Shown here: positions 36,386 to 46,005 of the stretch, piece after piece | Layout of the letters: the number at the start of each line of letters is the position of its first letter | Position numbering within the stretch: position 1 is the stretch's first letter | Assembly: GCA_949358305.1 (NCBI GenBank) | Contig: OX442318.1 | Coordinates: 15,544,517-15,608,516 of the forward strand | From: Strigamia acuminata | Lineage: Eukaryota > Arthropoda > Chilopoda > Geophilomorpha > Linotaeniidae | Length of the DNA stretch: 64,000 nucleotides | Direction: 5' to 3' | The notes under the pieces: model-generated | What the model was told of the DNA's origin: nothing | The model's input: only the letters and a program-made list of their open reading frames with translations | The model's database searches: none | Program-made: the position numbers and the translations under genes

Positions 36386-38026
36386 ATGGTAAGCGTAAAT
36401 AAACTAGGAGACGATTATCGTCTTAACGCAGTGCATAAATTGGGCAAACGTCAACGTCGAGAAGTAGATGAGGTTCTCGCAGATCACGTTGGTTACGATG
36501 CATTATCCGATCTAGAAAAAAAAATTTTTGACGAGATCACAAAGACTAAAAATGCCCTGAAAGCTGCTTGCGATTCTATAATTAACGATTTGAACGCATT
36601 AAAACGTACCGTACAAGATCAAGCTACTAAGCTAACGGGGCAAGGCGAAGGAATTGATACGAAGGATATTGATAAACTCAAAAATGATATTGCCTATGCT
36701 ACTATAAAATATGGAACATTGGAACAAGATTTGATTAAGAAAATTAAAGAATTAGAAGCGAACATTAAGATATTAGTAGATAATGCGACTGCTTCCGGTG
36801 GTGTAGAAGTTGACGAAAAACAAATAAGCGCATTAGAAATCAAAATCAAAGACTTGATAAATGACGTTAAATCCGAGTTGGAATCTGCGATCGAAGATTT
36901 AAAGACTGGGTTGGAGACGTTGACTAATAGCTTAATCCAGAATAAAACCGATTATGATACAAAAATAAACGAAGCATTGGATGAAGTAGAAACCAAAATC
37001 CAGAACTTAGACGTGGACAAAATCAGAACCAACATCGAGGCATCAAATGACAAGATAAAACAAGCACAGGATGATATAAAAAAGTTAGAAAAAAGTGTGG
37101 AAAATGAGGTTAAAGCCTTGCAAACCAAAATCAAAGCTTTACCCGCAAAATTTGGTGTTAGTAGCGAAAGTACGGAAGACTTAAAAACCAAAATTGAAGC
37201 GGCGAAAGCGGAGCTAGACACAGTCAGTACTGCCATTCAAAAAGATCTGGACGAGACTAAACTTAAATTAAACGAGTACGTAGACGAAAATTCTGTAAAG
37301 TCAGATAAAATGCAAACGAGCGTCAACGAGGTTACCGATAAAATCAAATTAGCCAACGAACAAATAATAACGTTGCAGGAAAACATGTTGTCCATTTTGA
37401 CATCCGTTCAAGAAGAAATATCAAAAATTAGCGCAATTCCGAGCGTTGACGAATCAAGTTTTGCTCCCGCTGCTTTGGCCGGCACTGTCGATACGGTAGA
37501 AGCCACGTTAAATTCTAACATCGAAGCGAACAAAATAGAAGTTAATAAGAAATTGACGGAATTAGAAGACAAAATATCAAATCTAAATATTCCCGAAGTA
37601 GAAGAACAGGCCGATTTAGTGCTAGGGTTCCTACATTCGCAACGGACCGATTGGTTTTTGAAGGTGTCCGAAGAATGGAAATTATTTGCACATAATGGGA
37701 AGTTTTATACTCCTCATTACGGGCATATAACGCGAATCAGTTTATTCATGTATGCTACTACAGCAGAATACACAGTAATACCTAACGAGTTTGAGTTTAT
37801 CTTGTCTATTAACGGGCATGGTCGAACGTTCCATATTCCACGTACAGATGTTACAAAAACACCACGTAAAATGCCGGTATGTTTTAGAACGTACAATTTA
37901 GAGAAAAAAGTAGATTTTGATGATAACGATCACATTAGAATATCTACTATCACCAATTGGAGTCCGGAAATACAAGTTTACGCCCTCGTGTATTGCAGAT
38001 TCGATCGTAGTAAATGGGACGATTAA
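36386..38026 (+). CDS. Long coiled-coil protein with C-terminal globular domain, fibre-like
   Basis: 546 aa. Residues about 45-400 are a long heptad-rich helical region (many I/L/K/D/E repeats such as KIKELEANIKILVD) with almost no Cys, Trp or Gly. Residues about 405-546 form a compact domain rich in aromatics and beta-strand patterns (TDWFLKVSEEWKLF, FEFILSINGHGRTFHIP, IQVYALVYCRFD). The shape, shaft plus head, is that of a trimeric fibre or spike, and the gene is last in the structural block, converging with polB. Receptor binding is inference. The ATG follows an A7 run. Confidence 0.7.
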   Translation: MVSVNKLGDDYRLNAVHKLGKRQRREVDEVLADHVGYDALSDLEKKIFDEITKTKNALKAACDSIINDLNALKRTVQDQATKLTGQGEGIDTKDIDKLKNDIAYATIKYGTLEQDLIKKIKELEANIKILVDNATASGGVEVDEKQISALEIKIKDLINDVKSELESAIEDLKTGLETLTNSLIQNKTDYDTKINEALDEVETKIQNLDVDKIRTNIEASNDKIKQAQDDIKKLEKSVENEVKALQTKIKALPAKFGVSSESTEDLKTKIEAAKAELDTVSTAIQKDLDETKLKLNEYVDENSVKSDKMQTSVNEVTDKIKLANEQIITLQENMLSILTSVQEEISKISAIPSVDESSFAPAALAGTVDTVEATLNSNIEANKIEVNKKLTELEDKISNLNIPEVEEQADLVLGFLHSQRTDWFLKVSEEWKLFAHNGKFYTPHYGHITRISLFMYATTAEYTVIPNEFEFILSINGHGRTFHIPRTDVTKTPRKMPVCFRTYNLEKKVDFDDNDHIRISTITNWSPEIQVYALVYCRFDRSKWDD

Positions 38027-38042
38027 ACTAACCATCGTCATA

Positions 38043-41000
38043 TTAATCCTCCGCCAAGCTTACGTATCCATAAGCCAAAGTATGAATACAATCATCTAAT
38101 ATCACTCGTTTCTTGTCTTTTGCCGACAATGCCAATTTGTCCACCTTGACCGTTGTGAGATCGTGCAGTTTTGATTTGATCGTTTCAAATTTCAATCTGT
38201 GGGCCTCCCGTTCACCGAACAATATCTTCTTGTACGCCTCCAAATCCAGCTCTTGCTCCACGACAGCCTTCTTTATGCCTTTACATCGCATGCTCGTTTT
38301 CCCGTTCACGTTATAAGCGTAACATTTGGCTCTTAGCCCTACAAACTCTTCTATCGGCTCGCCGGCAGTCTCGTCTTTGAAGCATCCTATGACACGCCTG
38401 TTTCTGCCATCGGGTGGGTGGTAATTAGACAGATCCATCACTTGTGGTATTTCTTCTCTGAAGAACGAGTAGACTGACGGAGCTTCTATTTCGTACATCA
38501 AACTATCCGTATCCGTCATCAGCAATCTCAGCTTGTCTGAGAATTTTTTTTTCATGACGTTGTAATGAAAGTCATATAGCAAGCATTTAGACAAGTCCAG
38601 GATAGTTAATCCGCTGTAAATAGGTTTGTCTAACGTCAATTCCAGCTTTCGGCGTTCAACCAACAACAGATCATTATTCAAAACTTTAAATCCTTTCAAA
38701 CCGGCGTGGTTGAGGTGTTTATACCAGTCTTTCTTATTATTCACCAGATAAAAATGTCTATATTTCCTCACGTCCTGCAAGGTTTTTCCAAAGACCGAAT
38801 TGTTAGCTAATTTCGCTAATTCCTGCTCAAAATCACTGGTAGCGGACTTCCGTTTCTCAATATTCAGTTCGATATACTTCGCCAACCACGGTTTTTGCTC
38901 AAACGTCAGCACTCTTTTTATTTTCATCAACGTCATGCCCAGGGACAAGTACAATTGCAGAGCTCTGTAATGCAGAATGTAATTACAACGACCTTGCAAA
39001 TGCGGGATTAATCTGGGGCAAGTGTCGTCCGCTGAACGTATCATTTCCGGAGCCAAAGGCAGACAATTGTGGGACAAGTGCAGTTCTTGCGGATATCCCA
39101 AATCCACTTCCAAGATGCACCCCGTCGTATCGTTCTCTCCCATTTTCAAAATCCTTTCTTGCGTCCATTCGGCTAAATTATTGTCGAAGGCAAACTTTCC
39201 AACAGGTAACGGTTTGCTCATTGCCCAGGAATACATGGAATTTGCATCCAAATAGACGATGTAACTCTCTGGTTTCTCACAATCGTACCCCGATGCCAGA
39301 AGAGGATTATTAGCTTTGGCGTAGCGTTGACTGATCGTGGCAACACCGCCTCTTATTCCTTGTTCGACAAACATGTATATATCTGGATCAGACAGAAGTT
39401 CCAATTTAACTTTGGTGATGAGCAGCGCCGCGTCCCAAGACAGACTCGGAAACGTGATATAATGACAGGGGTCTAGCTTGTAATGATTCAAACACATTTT
39501 CCTAAACTGTTCGAATATATCCGCCAACAACAGAGTGTCGGTCTTCAGATATAAATCGTGATATTCGCCCATGTTTTTAATTCCCAACGTTTTCCAAACT
39601 AACTGGGCATATTGGTAATCGTCGTCGGATATGTTCTCAAATTCTTCTATCGGCGGAAGTTCATCTTCTTGAAATTTTGACCAACCGGTCATATATCTGT
39701 AAGGGTATACTCCTTTCCTCTTAAGAAAATCAATTTCCTCGTCCTTAAACTCGCTTCGAAAGACAACAAACTGCGACTTCTCTAGATTTTTAGCCAAATT
39801 GGATAAACTGCTCGCGAGAAATTGGAAACTATCCAAGAATTTTAACGTAACTTTACGGGGCACTTTTGGATCATCGCTGGTATTGATTCTCAGCGTGAAA
39901 GATTTGTATAATTCCGAGTTTTCGGCGATGACGGTCACTTTTTCTGTCTCGACGGTCAAATGTGGGAATATCAAATGAAAATCATACCTTTTCCCATTAT
40001 GGAAAACTACCGGCACAGATCTCCGCCAATGGTAGTTGAGGTTACATTTGCCGTGTGCGGCTCCGCGAAACTTACCAGTGAAATGGTTGTGATCCAAGAC
40101 TTTAGTCCATCCTTCAGCTTTGGAGAACTCGCCATCGCATAAGAAACAAGTTGTTGCATTTCTAAATGCGTTCCATTCAAATGGAGTCATCATTTTGGTA
40201 TTGAATTGTCTTTCCAATTGGGAAAATTGACAAACCACGGCTTTAATTTCTGCACGCAACGATTGCAAAAAATGATCGACGGCATCCGGACCTCTGTACA
40301 GCTGTAACGGTCTGGAATAAGCTTCGTTCTCCGTGCACACCACTTTAAACGAATAACCACACGGCTCGTGAGAATTAATGGTGATCGAATGTAAAGTGGG
40401 TTTGATCTCCACTTCAGGCACTAAGAATGCCTCAAAATCAGCGTAGCAAACGTACGGTACAGGATATTTTTTTTTTTCACTCTTGAACGTACAGATCGTT
40501 CCTTCTTCGGGGCATTTAGTGGCGGAGGGAGTGTTTTTTCCGCAGTATCGTTTATGCTTAACAAGCACTTTGGCGCTGGAATACCCGTTCATACAGTTCA
40601 TACAATAATACCTCTTGTGGCCATCGCCAACGCTCATGAGTCGCGAGAAATCCTTGATCCACATGTAATGATTTTGCTTCTTCAGTAGATTAATAGTGGT
40701 AAGGCGGTTTGTCTGAATATTCACTTTTATCGGGACAATCCGTGACGTGGGCAGCAACTCGAATACATTAATGTTCAAACTTTTATTCCGTCTTTCGAAC
40801 GTAAGCACTTCTTTCATACCCACGGGAAAAACTAGCCCTTCGAGATTAAGTTTGTCCATAAACTGTTCGTAATAACCCGTTCTGCATACATTATCGGGCG
40901 CCGGATATAAGGCAGCCAATACGGACCACAAAAAACTTTTTTGATCCGAGTTCTGGACATTTACCACGGCTTTTTTACTGCGTAGATGTTCATTCAGTTC

Positions 41001-42068
41001 CTTAAATGACGATTCTTCTTCTTCGGGAACGGAGTGGAATACTGTCAGGTGTTTGTCTCTACCTACAATGCTCTTGAATTGGTTGTCGCAGTAGTGGCAC
41101 GGAAAATAACCGAGCAAACGTTTTAGATTCCTCACAAGTCCATAGCAATTATTTCCATAGAAGAATAAATCAACGTGATGTTTCCTGTTTCTGTGTACGG
41201 TCACGTATCTTTGCACGCGATTGCTGTCCCAAAAATAAATAGTTACTTCGATATCGGGATTCTGCAACTGGAATTTTTCTACGTTTCTGTAAGACAAAGG
41301 AAATTCAAAACCTTGCAAGTTCAATTCGTGCTCATACTTCAAGTAATTTGGTACATGTTCGGGATGATTAGCTGTAGGATGTACACATGCAAGAACGGCC
41401 CAAACAAAAGACTTTTGCAACTCAATTTTAAAAGTCAAAATCGCTTTCTTATTGCAAATGACGGCCGCCAAATCGTTGTTCAAACTCAACGGAAATGACG
41501 GAACATCTTTGTACCATCCACCTTTCTGGTGTAAAGCAGCAAACTTAATTTTAATCTCGTCCACACAAAGGTAATATAAATAGTCATGAGTTTCGACAAA
41601 TTCGGCATTTTGTATGGCCAGTTGTTTCGCAGCCGAATCCAGAATGTGGTCAACATCGTCCGAATGCATCACGAACGGATCGGCCTGGTACCATTTATGA
41701 TGATCAGTCGACTTGTTCAGGGAATGCCGATATCTCAATAGCATCATAACGCTCACTTTGCACGAATTCATGCTGGCTGCAACTTCTGCTGCCAATGCAC
41801 GGATATTTGGAGTGGCATCTTTCATCACGTCTTCTATGTCAAAAATCCTTTCGTCAAATTCGACAATGTACTCAAGCACTTGTCCGTCAAAGATACTTTT
41901 GTAAAGATAATACGGCCGAGGCTCGATGTTCACAAAATCATCATATTCTCGGCACTTCGCCAAGAGTTGTTCCAACTTGATGTGTAACTTGAAATCCTTA
42001 GATAAATGTCCATTTTCTCTTTTTCCTTTTAAAAACTCTACGCATTTCTTGGATTTGTATCTATTCAT
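38043..42068 (-). CDS. polB: Protein-primed family B DNA polymerase
   Basis: 1341 aa from the ATG at 42068 (a GTG lies at 42077). The N-terminal half contains C2H2-like and cysteine-pair segments (FPCHYCDNQF ... HLTVFH; RYYCMNCMNGYS). An endonuclease VII-like Cys/His element (LDHNHFTGKFRGAAHGKCN) lies near residue 661, flanked by exonuclease motifs ADFEAF (about 543) and NGKRYDFHLIF (about 690). Palm motif A is VYLDANSMYSW (about 937) and motif C is TDTDSLMYEI (about 1189). This arrangement is typical of Polinton polymerases, which replicate linear DNA from a terminal protein. A 13-codon ORF overlaps the start. Confidence 0.95.
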   Translation of the reverse strand: MNRYKSKKCVEFLKGKRENGHLSKDFKLHIKLEQLLAKCREYDDFVNIEPRPYYLYKSIFDGQVLEYIVEFDERIFDIEDVMKDATPNIRALAAEVAASMNSCKVSVMMLLRYRHSLNKSTDHHKWYQADPFVMHSDDVDHILDSAAKQLAIQNAEFVETHDYLYYLCVDEIKIKFAALHQKGGWYKDVPSFPLSLNNDLAAVICNKKAILTFKIELQKSFVWAVLACVHPTANHPEHVPNYLKYEHELNLQGFEFPLSYRNVEKFQLQNPDIEVTIYFWDSNRVQRYVTVHRNRKHHVDLFFYGNNCYGLVRNLKRLLGYFPCHYCDNQFKSIVGRDKHLTVFHSVPEEEESSFKELNEHLRSKKAVVNVQNSDQKSFLWSVLAALYPAPDNVCRTGYYEQFMDKLNLEGLVFPVGMKEVLTFERRNKSLNINVFELLPTSRIVPIKVNIQTNRLTTINLLKKQNHYMWIKDFSRLMSVGDGHKRYYCMNCMNGYSSAKVLVKHKRYCGKNTPSATKCPEEGTICTFKSEKKKYPVPYVCYADFEAFLVPEVEIKPTLHSITINSHEPCGYSFKVVCTENEAYSRPLQLYRGPDAVDHFLQSLRAEIKAVVCQFSQLERQFNTKMMTPFEWNAFRNATTCFLCDGEFSKAEGWTKVLDHNHFTGKFRGAAHGKCNLNYHWRRSVPVVFHNGKRYDFHLIFPHLTVETEKVTVIAENSELYKSFTLRINTSDDPKVPRKVTLKFLDSFQFLASSLSNLAKNLEKSQFVVFRSEFKDEEIDFLKRKGVYPYRYMTGWSKFQEDELPPIEEFENISDDDYQYAQLVWKTLGIKNMGEYHDLYLKTDTLLLADIFEQFRKMCLNHYKLDPCHYITFPSLSWDAALLITKVKLELLSDPDIYMFVEQGIRGGVATISQRYAKANNPLLASGYDCEKPESYIVYLDANSMYSWAMSKPLPVGKFAFDNNLAEWTQERILKMGENDTTGCILEVDLGYPQELHLSHNCLPLAPEMIRSADDTCPRLIPHLQGRCNYILHYRALQLYLSLGMTLMKIKRVLTFEQKPWLAKYIELNIEKRKSATSDFEQELAKLANNSVFGKTLQDVRKYRHFYLVNNKKDWYKHLNHAGLKGFKVLNNDLLLVERRKLELTLDKPIYSGLTILDLSKCLLYDFHYNVMKKKFSDKLRLLMTDTDSLMYEIEAPSVYSFFREEIPQVMDLSNYHPPDGRNRRVIGCFKDETAGEPIEEFVGLRAKCYAYNVNGKTSMRCKGIKKAVVEQELDLEAYKKILFGEREAHRLKFETIKSKLHDLTTVKVDKLALSAKDKKRVILDDCIHTLAYGYVSLAED

Positions 42069-42102
42069 CCAGAGCACTGAACGAATCTAAATAGATTTTC
42101 AT
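42061..42102 (-). CDS. 13-codon ORF overlapping the polB start
   Basis: It begins at the ATG at 42102, which has the same A6-ATG context as other genes of the element, and stops at 42061, inside polB, in the +1-shifted frame. It may be an upstream ORF that limits polB translation, or the original polB start displaced by an indel. Confidence 0.35.
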   Translation of the reverse strand: MKIYLDSFSALDE

Positions 42103-42842
42103 TTTTTATATAAAAATAATTTTGAAAAATTAGAAAATTGGGCATAGGTTTTCCGCTCCGTCAGGATTCAGGGTCGTTGATCAACTGAAAAAATTCTGAT
42201 TCATTTATATACAAACACAAATAAAAAATAAGTACAAATATAAATGCAGAAAACTATTTAAAATAAAATACAATTTAAAAAGAAATTGTTAAAAAGTTAA
42301 ATTGATTTAATGAAATTTCTTAAATAAAAATTTTATTTGTAAATAAAAATGTTAAATGCTATTAATGTTGAAATGTATTAAAACTATTTTAAATGAGAAT
42401 TCATTTGATTTTTTTTTTCTGGTGAAATGTTTTAATACATTTTAACTTTTAGAATTACACTTGCCTATTAACTAGGCCACATTTGTAAATAAAAATGAAT
42501 TCTCATTTAAACTTGTTTTAATACATTTTAACATTAATAGCATTAAACATTTTCATTTACAAATACAAATAAAAAATAAAATAGAAATATAAATGCAGAA
42601 AACTATTTCAAATAAAATAAAATTTAAAATGAAATTGATAAAAGGTTAAATTAATTTAATTAAAATGTTTAATGCAATGAATGTTGAAATGTATTAAACC
42701 AATTTTAAATAAGAATTCATTTGATTTTTCTGACGGATTGTTTTAATACATTTTAACTTTTAGAATTACACATTTTCATTTACAAATAAAAATTAAAAAT
42801 AAGTATAAATATAAATACAGAAGCGTGCGGGACAACCTAACA
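42103..42842. other. Polinton right subterminal AT-rich repeats, no gene
   Basis: About 740 bp without a gene. An inverted repeat pairs about 42339-42410 with about 42494-42561 (TTAAATGCTATTAATGTT against its complement). A degenerate direct repeat links about 42240-42440 with about 42580-42770 (both with AAATGCAGAAAACTATTT and TTTTAGAATTACAC). The composition mirrors the left subterminal region, which also holds a large hairpin. Confidence 0.75.
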
Positions 42843-42974
42843 TAACCTAACCTAAACATTCCCATTCTCCCACCCTCGAACCACTTCCTCATTTTACCCT
42901 TTTGTAATTTTTGAGCAGAAATCATGGATTGCCCATTTAATCCTTGATCCAATCGAACCATTCCTACAACAACA
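42843..42974 (-). repeat. Polinton right terminal inverted repeat
   Basis: Inverted copy of 25750-25881 with one mismatch. Its inner end carries CCTAA-type repeats (AACCTAACCTAAAC). The outer end is followed by GTGGTGCG and then by retrotransposon-derived sequence, so the original target duplication is not visible. Confidence 0.9.
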
Positions 42975-42993
42975 GTGGTGCGTTGGTCCTACG
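42975..42993. other. Junction between Polinton and Copia-A
   Basis: Nineteen bases. The last eleven, TTGGTCCTACG, resemble the start of a copia LTR and reappear inverted at 56990-57000. Probably a remnant of another element into which Copia-A inserted. Confidence 0.5.
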
Positions 42994-43566
42994 TGTTGGT
43001 CCTTGAAACCACTTCGGACGTTTATTTAACGCTTTTTCGATGCACAATGACGCTACCTGAACTTTTTCACATCATTGGTCGTTATATTTCCTTTCCCCAA
43101 ATGATTTGGTGTTTATTTCCTACTTAACTGGTTGTTACCAGTTTATTTCCGTATATTTACTTTATGTTGTAAGGGAAATGCATGGTGCCTGCATTAACTG
43201 TGTCTTAACACACTGGGCATCATGCATCGCCTATCTGTTTATACCTGTGAGTCGCTCGCTTCTGTCACCAGAGCGCACTCCCTTTTATTCCAAGATGGCG
43301 ACGCACACTGCTAAGTGTGCTCCTGTGCTTTTCAATCCTGTTTTCGTAAGTTTTAGGTTAATAAATCGTTTATTTTGTTTATAAATAATTCGTTTCTTGT
43401 GTCTGCACGTAGATAAGTGCAGACACCACGCAAATTCGACCAGAACCGGCTCGAATTCGCGTACACGACGCGCCGCACGTCTCGTGCGTGCCATATCGTG
43501 CGTGTTGGCTTATTTTTAAGCGTTTCCACTGCCTAGTCTGTGCTGTTTTTGCAGCATACCACCACA
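42994..43566 (+). repeat. Copia-A 5' LTR
   Basis: 573 bp, TGTTGGTCC ... CCACCACA. Matches 56345-56917 and, inverted, 57016-57588. The primer-binding site follows after two bases. Confidence 0.93.
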
Positions 43567-43568
43567 AT

Positions 43569-44248
43569 TGGTAGCAGAGGCCTGGAAAGACACCAGGGCC
43601 TCGTTTTTTCCTTAATTTTCCACAATTTTCGCGATTTTTTCGCGAATTTTGCGGAAATTTTCTATATTTTCAGATTTTTCGCCGATTTACACCGATTTTC
43701 GACATGCGACGACGTCTACACGACGTTATCACCGAGAAACGGGTGTAACCCGCTGTTTAGCACCCCGGAGTGCGACAGTATCGACGATTTTCGTTCATTT
43801 TTCGCGATTTTTCGTTTAAAATCGCACATATCCGTGTTTTTCACACGAGGATCGCGTGTTGCGACGTGCACCGCGACTGATTCGTCAATTTCGCCTTATT
43901 TTGCCTTTCAGAGTCGAATTACCTTTGTTAATTTTAAGTGGGAATTTTGGTGTGGGACAATTAGAATCCTCGGCGCCCTTCGTCCGAATCCGGGCAAGCG
44001 CCGTTGTATTTTTCGGTTGTGCTTGTCGTGGTACAAGTGAGGTTTCCCGCGGCTCCAGGTAGTCGAACGGACCCTCTCAGACTGGCAACCGAAAGCTATT
44101 TAATTCCTTCAGAAGGAATTGCCCATTCTTGGTTTCCGCTTTGACAGTGCTACGTAAAGTGCTTCGTGATTTGTGCTTCGTTTGTGCGTGAATTGTGCGT
44201 CGATTGTGCTTCAATTTCCAGTTCTACGCATTTTTCCTCCGTACAATC
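43569..44248 (+). other. Copia-A leader with primer-binding site
   Basis: The primer-binding site TGGTAGCAGAGG (43569-43580) is complementary to the initiator tRNA-Met 3' end. The leader is about 670 nt, has upstream ATGs and a non-recognisable open frame of 166 aa, and includes the structured RNA block at 43971-44094. A separate hairpin, AATTCCTTC/GAAGGAATT, lies near 44102-44120. Confidence 0.85.
43971..44094 (+). ncRNA. Structured leader RNA element, Copia-A copy
   Basis: Helix 1: CGGCGC (43971-43976) with GCGCCG (43998-44003), inner CC/GG pairs possible. Helix 2: TTTCGGTTG (44011-44019) with CAACCGAAA (44086-44094), nine perfect pairs around a 66-nt loop. The loop carries a small CTTGT/ACAAG hairpin and TCCCGCGGCTCCAGG. 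The same architecture with different stem bases is found in Copia-B and Copia-D. It lies 155 nt upstream of gag. Confidence 0.75.
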
Positions 44249-45457
44249 ATGAAAAAGGCCACCGATCAGTCGTCAGGCCACGTGCCGATTCTCGTGACCG
44301 GCAATTACGAACACTGGCACCGCGCAATTAAAATGCTATTGATGTCCGACGGCGTATGGCACCACGTCACCGAAACGGAGGAACTAGTGAAAGCCAACGT
44401 CGATGAAGACGTTTGGCGAAAATGGCAACGTCGGAAAGCCCGAGCGCTGGGGACCATTTATTGCCACGTCTCGCAGGCCAAACAGTCGGCCCTCGACGGT
44501 TGCACCACTCCGAAACAGGCGTGGGACATTTTAGCGAAAATTTACGCCCCCAGCTCTCTCGCCCGCCAAGCGGCGATGCGCCGTGAGTTCCTGCAGCTCA
44601 AGTTGGAGCCCGGCGAAGAAATGGCCGATTTCCTCAGCCGCGTTGACCTTATGGTCCGCCAACTTAAAGACGTCGGTGAAGACATCCTCCCTCGACATCA
44701 CGCGTACCAGTATTTAGACTTTCTTCCGGACGAATACGACCAGGCGACTTTTGCCATTTATCATTGGCCGCTGGCAGAGTTTACCCCGGCTAAAGTCTCC
44801 GAACAGTTGTTGTCGGAATATCTCCGATTAAAGTCGCATTCAAACCGGAATTCTACGAACTCCTCCGCTTATGCTACTGGGCGACAAGGACGTAACCAGT
44901 CGCGACCTCCGCGCCCGCTTGCGCAGGTGCGTTGCTTCAATTGCAACGAGCTTGGACACTACGCCAATAAGTGCCAGCATCCTCGCAAGCAAACAACTGG
45001 GCAACAGCCGGTAGCTACGTTTCAGACACGATCTCGCAGCAAGAGTCGACGCCGCAATAAAGGCTCGAATCCGAATGTGAACCCGAATCAACAGCAGCAG
45101 GGACAGTTTCGCGAGTCTTCACGCCCGCGCCGAGATGCAGCATATCTCCTGTCCGCACCACCTGCGATCCAGGTTCCTACCGTTCATTTCGTCCAATCTC
45201 ACGAATGGATTGTTGACTGCGGCGCCACCGACCACGTTTCACACGTTAAATCGTGGTTCTTGGACTTTGTTGAGGTCGTCCCTTTTAATATCGAATTGGG
45301 ACAAGGAAGCTCCAAAGTTACCGGAAAAGGGAATGTTCCAGTCAAGTCACTCATCGATGGCTGTGAATGCACCGTACTTCTCCGCGATGTTTTGTACGCA
45401 CCTGATTTCGGCGCTAATTTAATTTCGGTTTCGCGAGTCGATAAATGTGGGCATCAC
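44249..45457 (+). CDS. Copia-A gag-protease, first part, interrupted
   Basis: 403 codons from the ATG at 44249 (MKKATDQSSGHVP) to the Copia-B insertion. The longer reading from 44195 lacks support because Copia-B starts at the equivalent ATG. It contains a Retrotran_gag_2-type capsid, CCHC knuckle CFNCNELGHYANKC and protease WIVDCGATDH, with DCG in place of the usual DTG or DSG. Past 45457 the frame runs into the Copia-B LTR and ends artificially at 45562. It continues in the same frame at 52567. Confidence 0.93.
45453..45457 (+). other. Target-site duplication of Copia-B
   Basis: ATCAC directly left of the Copia-B 5' LTR, repeated at 52562-52566 directly right of its 3' LTR. Five bases is the usual copia duplication length. 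Confidence 0.95.
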
Positions 45458-46003
45458 TGTTGGTCTACGGACCGTGTTTGTAGTCGATGTAAGACAGATT
45501 CGGCTTGTATTATCATTTTACCGGTGTATTTCTCAATTATTGCTTATTTACCGATCTTTTAAGTTGTTTATCATATTTTTGGTCATTTAGTCATTGTTTA
45601 TGTATTTTAGCATGAGGCACCATGCATTTGTTAGTTTTGGAAGTTACTTTGACTATTTTCCTAATTTGCAATGTTGTATTGCGACACAAGGTGTCGCTAC
45701 TCACTCTCTCTCGAATCCAAGATGGCGCTGCACACGGAGTTGCTTGCCCATCCTTTTTCCCAACCTGATTTGGACCACTATGTAAGATATTTTGTTTATA
45801 TTAAATCATTTTATTATTTGTATATGCTATTTGCATCATTCCACGGCATATAAGTGCTTGTGCACGGCCGTATCTTGCTCGAAACGTTTTCGGCGCGAGT
45901 ATTCTGCGCGCGAGAATTTGCGAGCACTCTGCGAGTCGGGTTCCGACTCTGTTTTCGATTTTTCGCTCGTAATTCCGAGCTAATTTCCTCCTCCTCTGCT
46001 ACA
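45458..46003 (+). repeat. Copia-B 5' LTR
   Basis: 546 bp, TGTTGGTCTACGG ... CTCTGCTACA. Matches 52016-52561. Confidence 0.95.
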
Positions 46004-46005
46004 AT

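Larger units (their letters stand above)
25750..42974. mobile_element. Polinton/Maverick (adintovirus-type) element, near complete
   Basis: About 17.2 kb between 132-bp terminal inverted repeats. It encodes protein-primed DNA polymerase B, retrovirus-type integrase with chromodomain, adenain-like proteases, A32-type packaging ATPase, major and minor capsid proteins, PLA2-like protein and smaller genes, which is the full Polinton core set. The left block (27858-30935) is on the minus strand, the middle block (30972-38026) on the plus strand, and polB (38043-42068) on the minus strand converging on the middle block. No gene shows a premature stop, but four junctions are out of frame by -1 at A-runs. 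No 6-bp target duplication was found at the visible ends. Confidence 0.95.

Noticed and set aside
42975-42980. 6-bp Polinton target duplication
   Set aside because: Left CATGTG and right GTGGTG do not match; the right flank is disturbed by later insertions.
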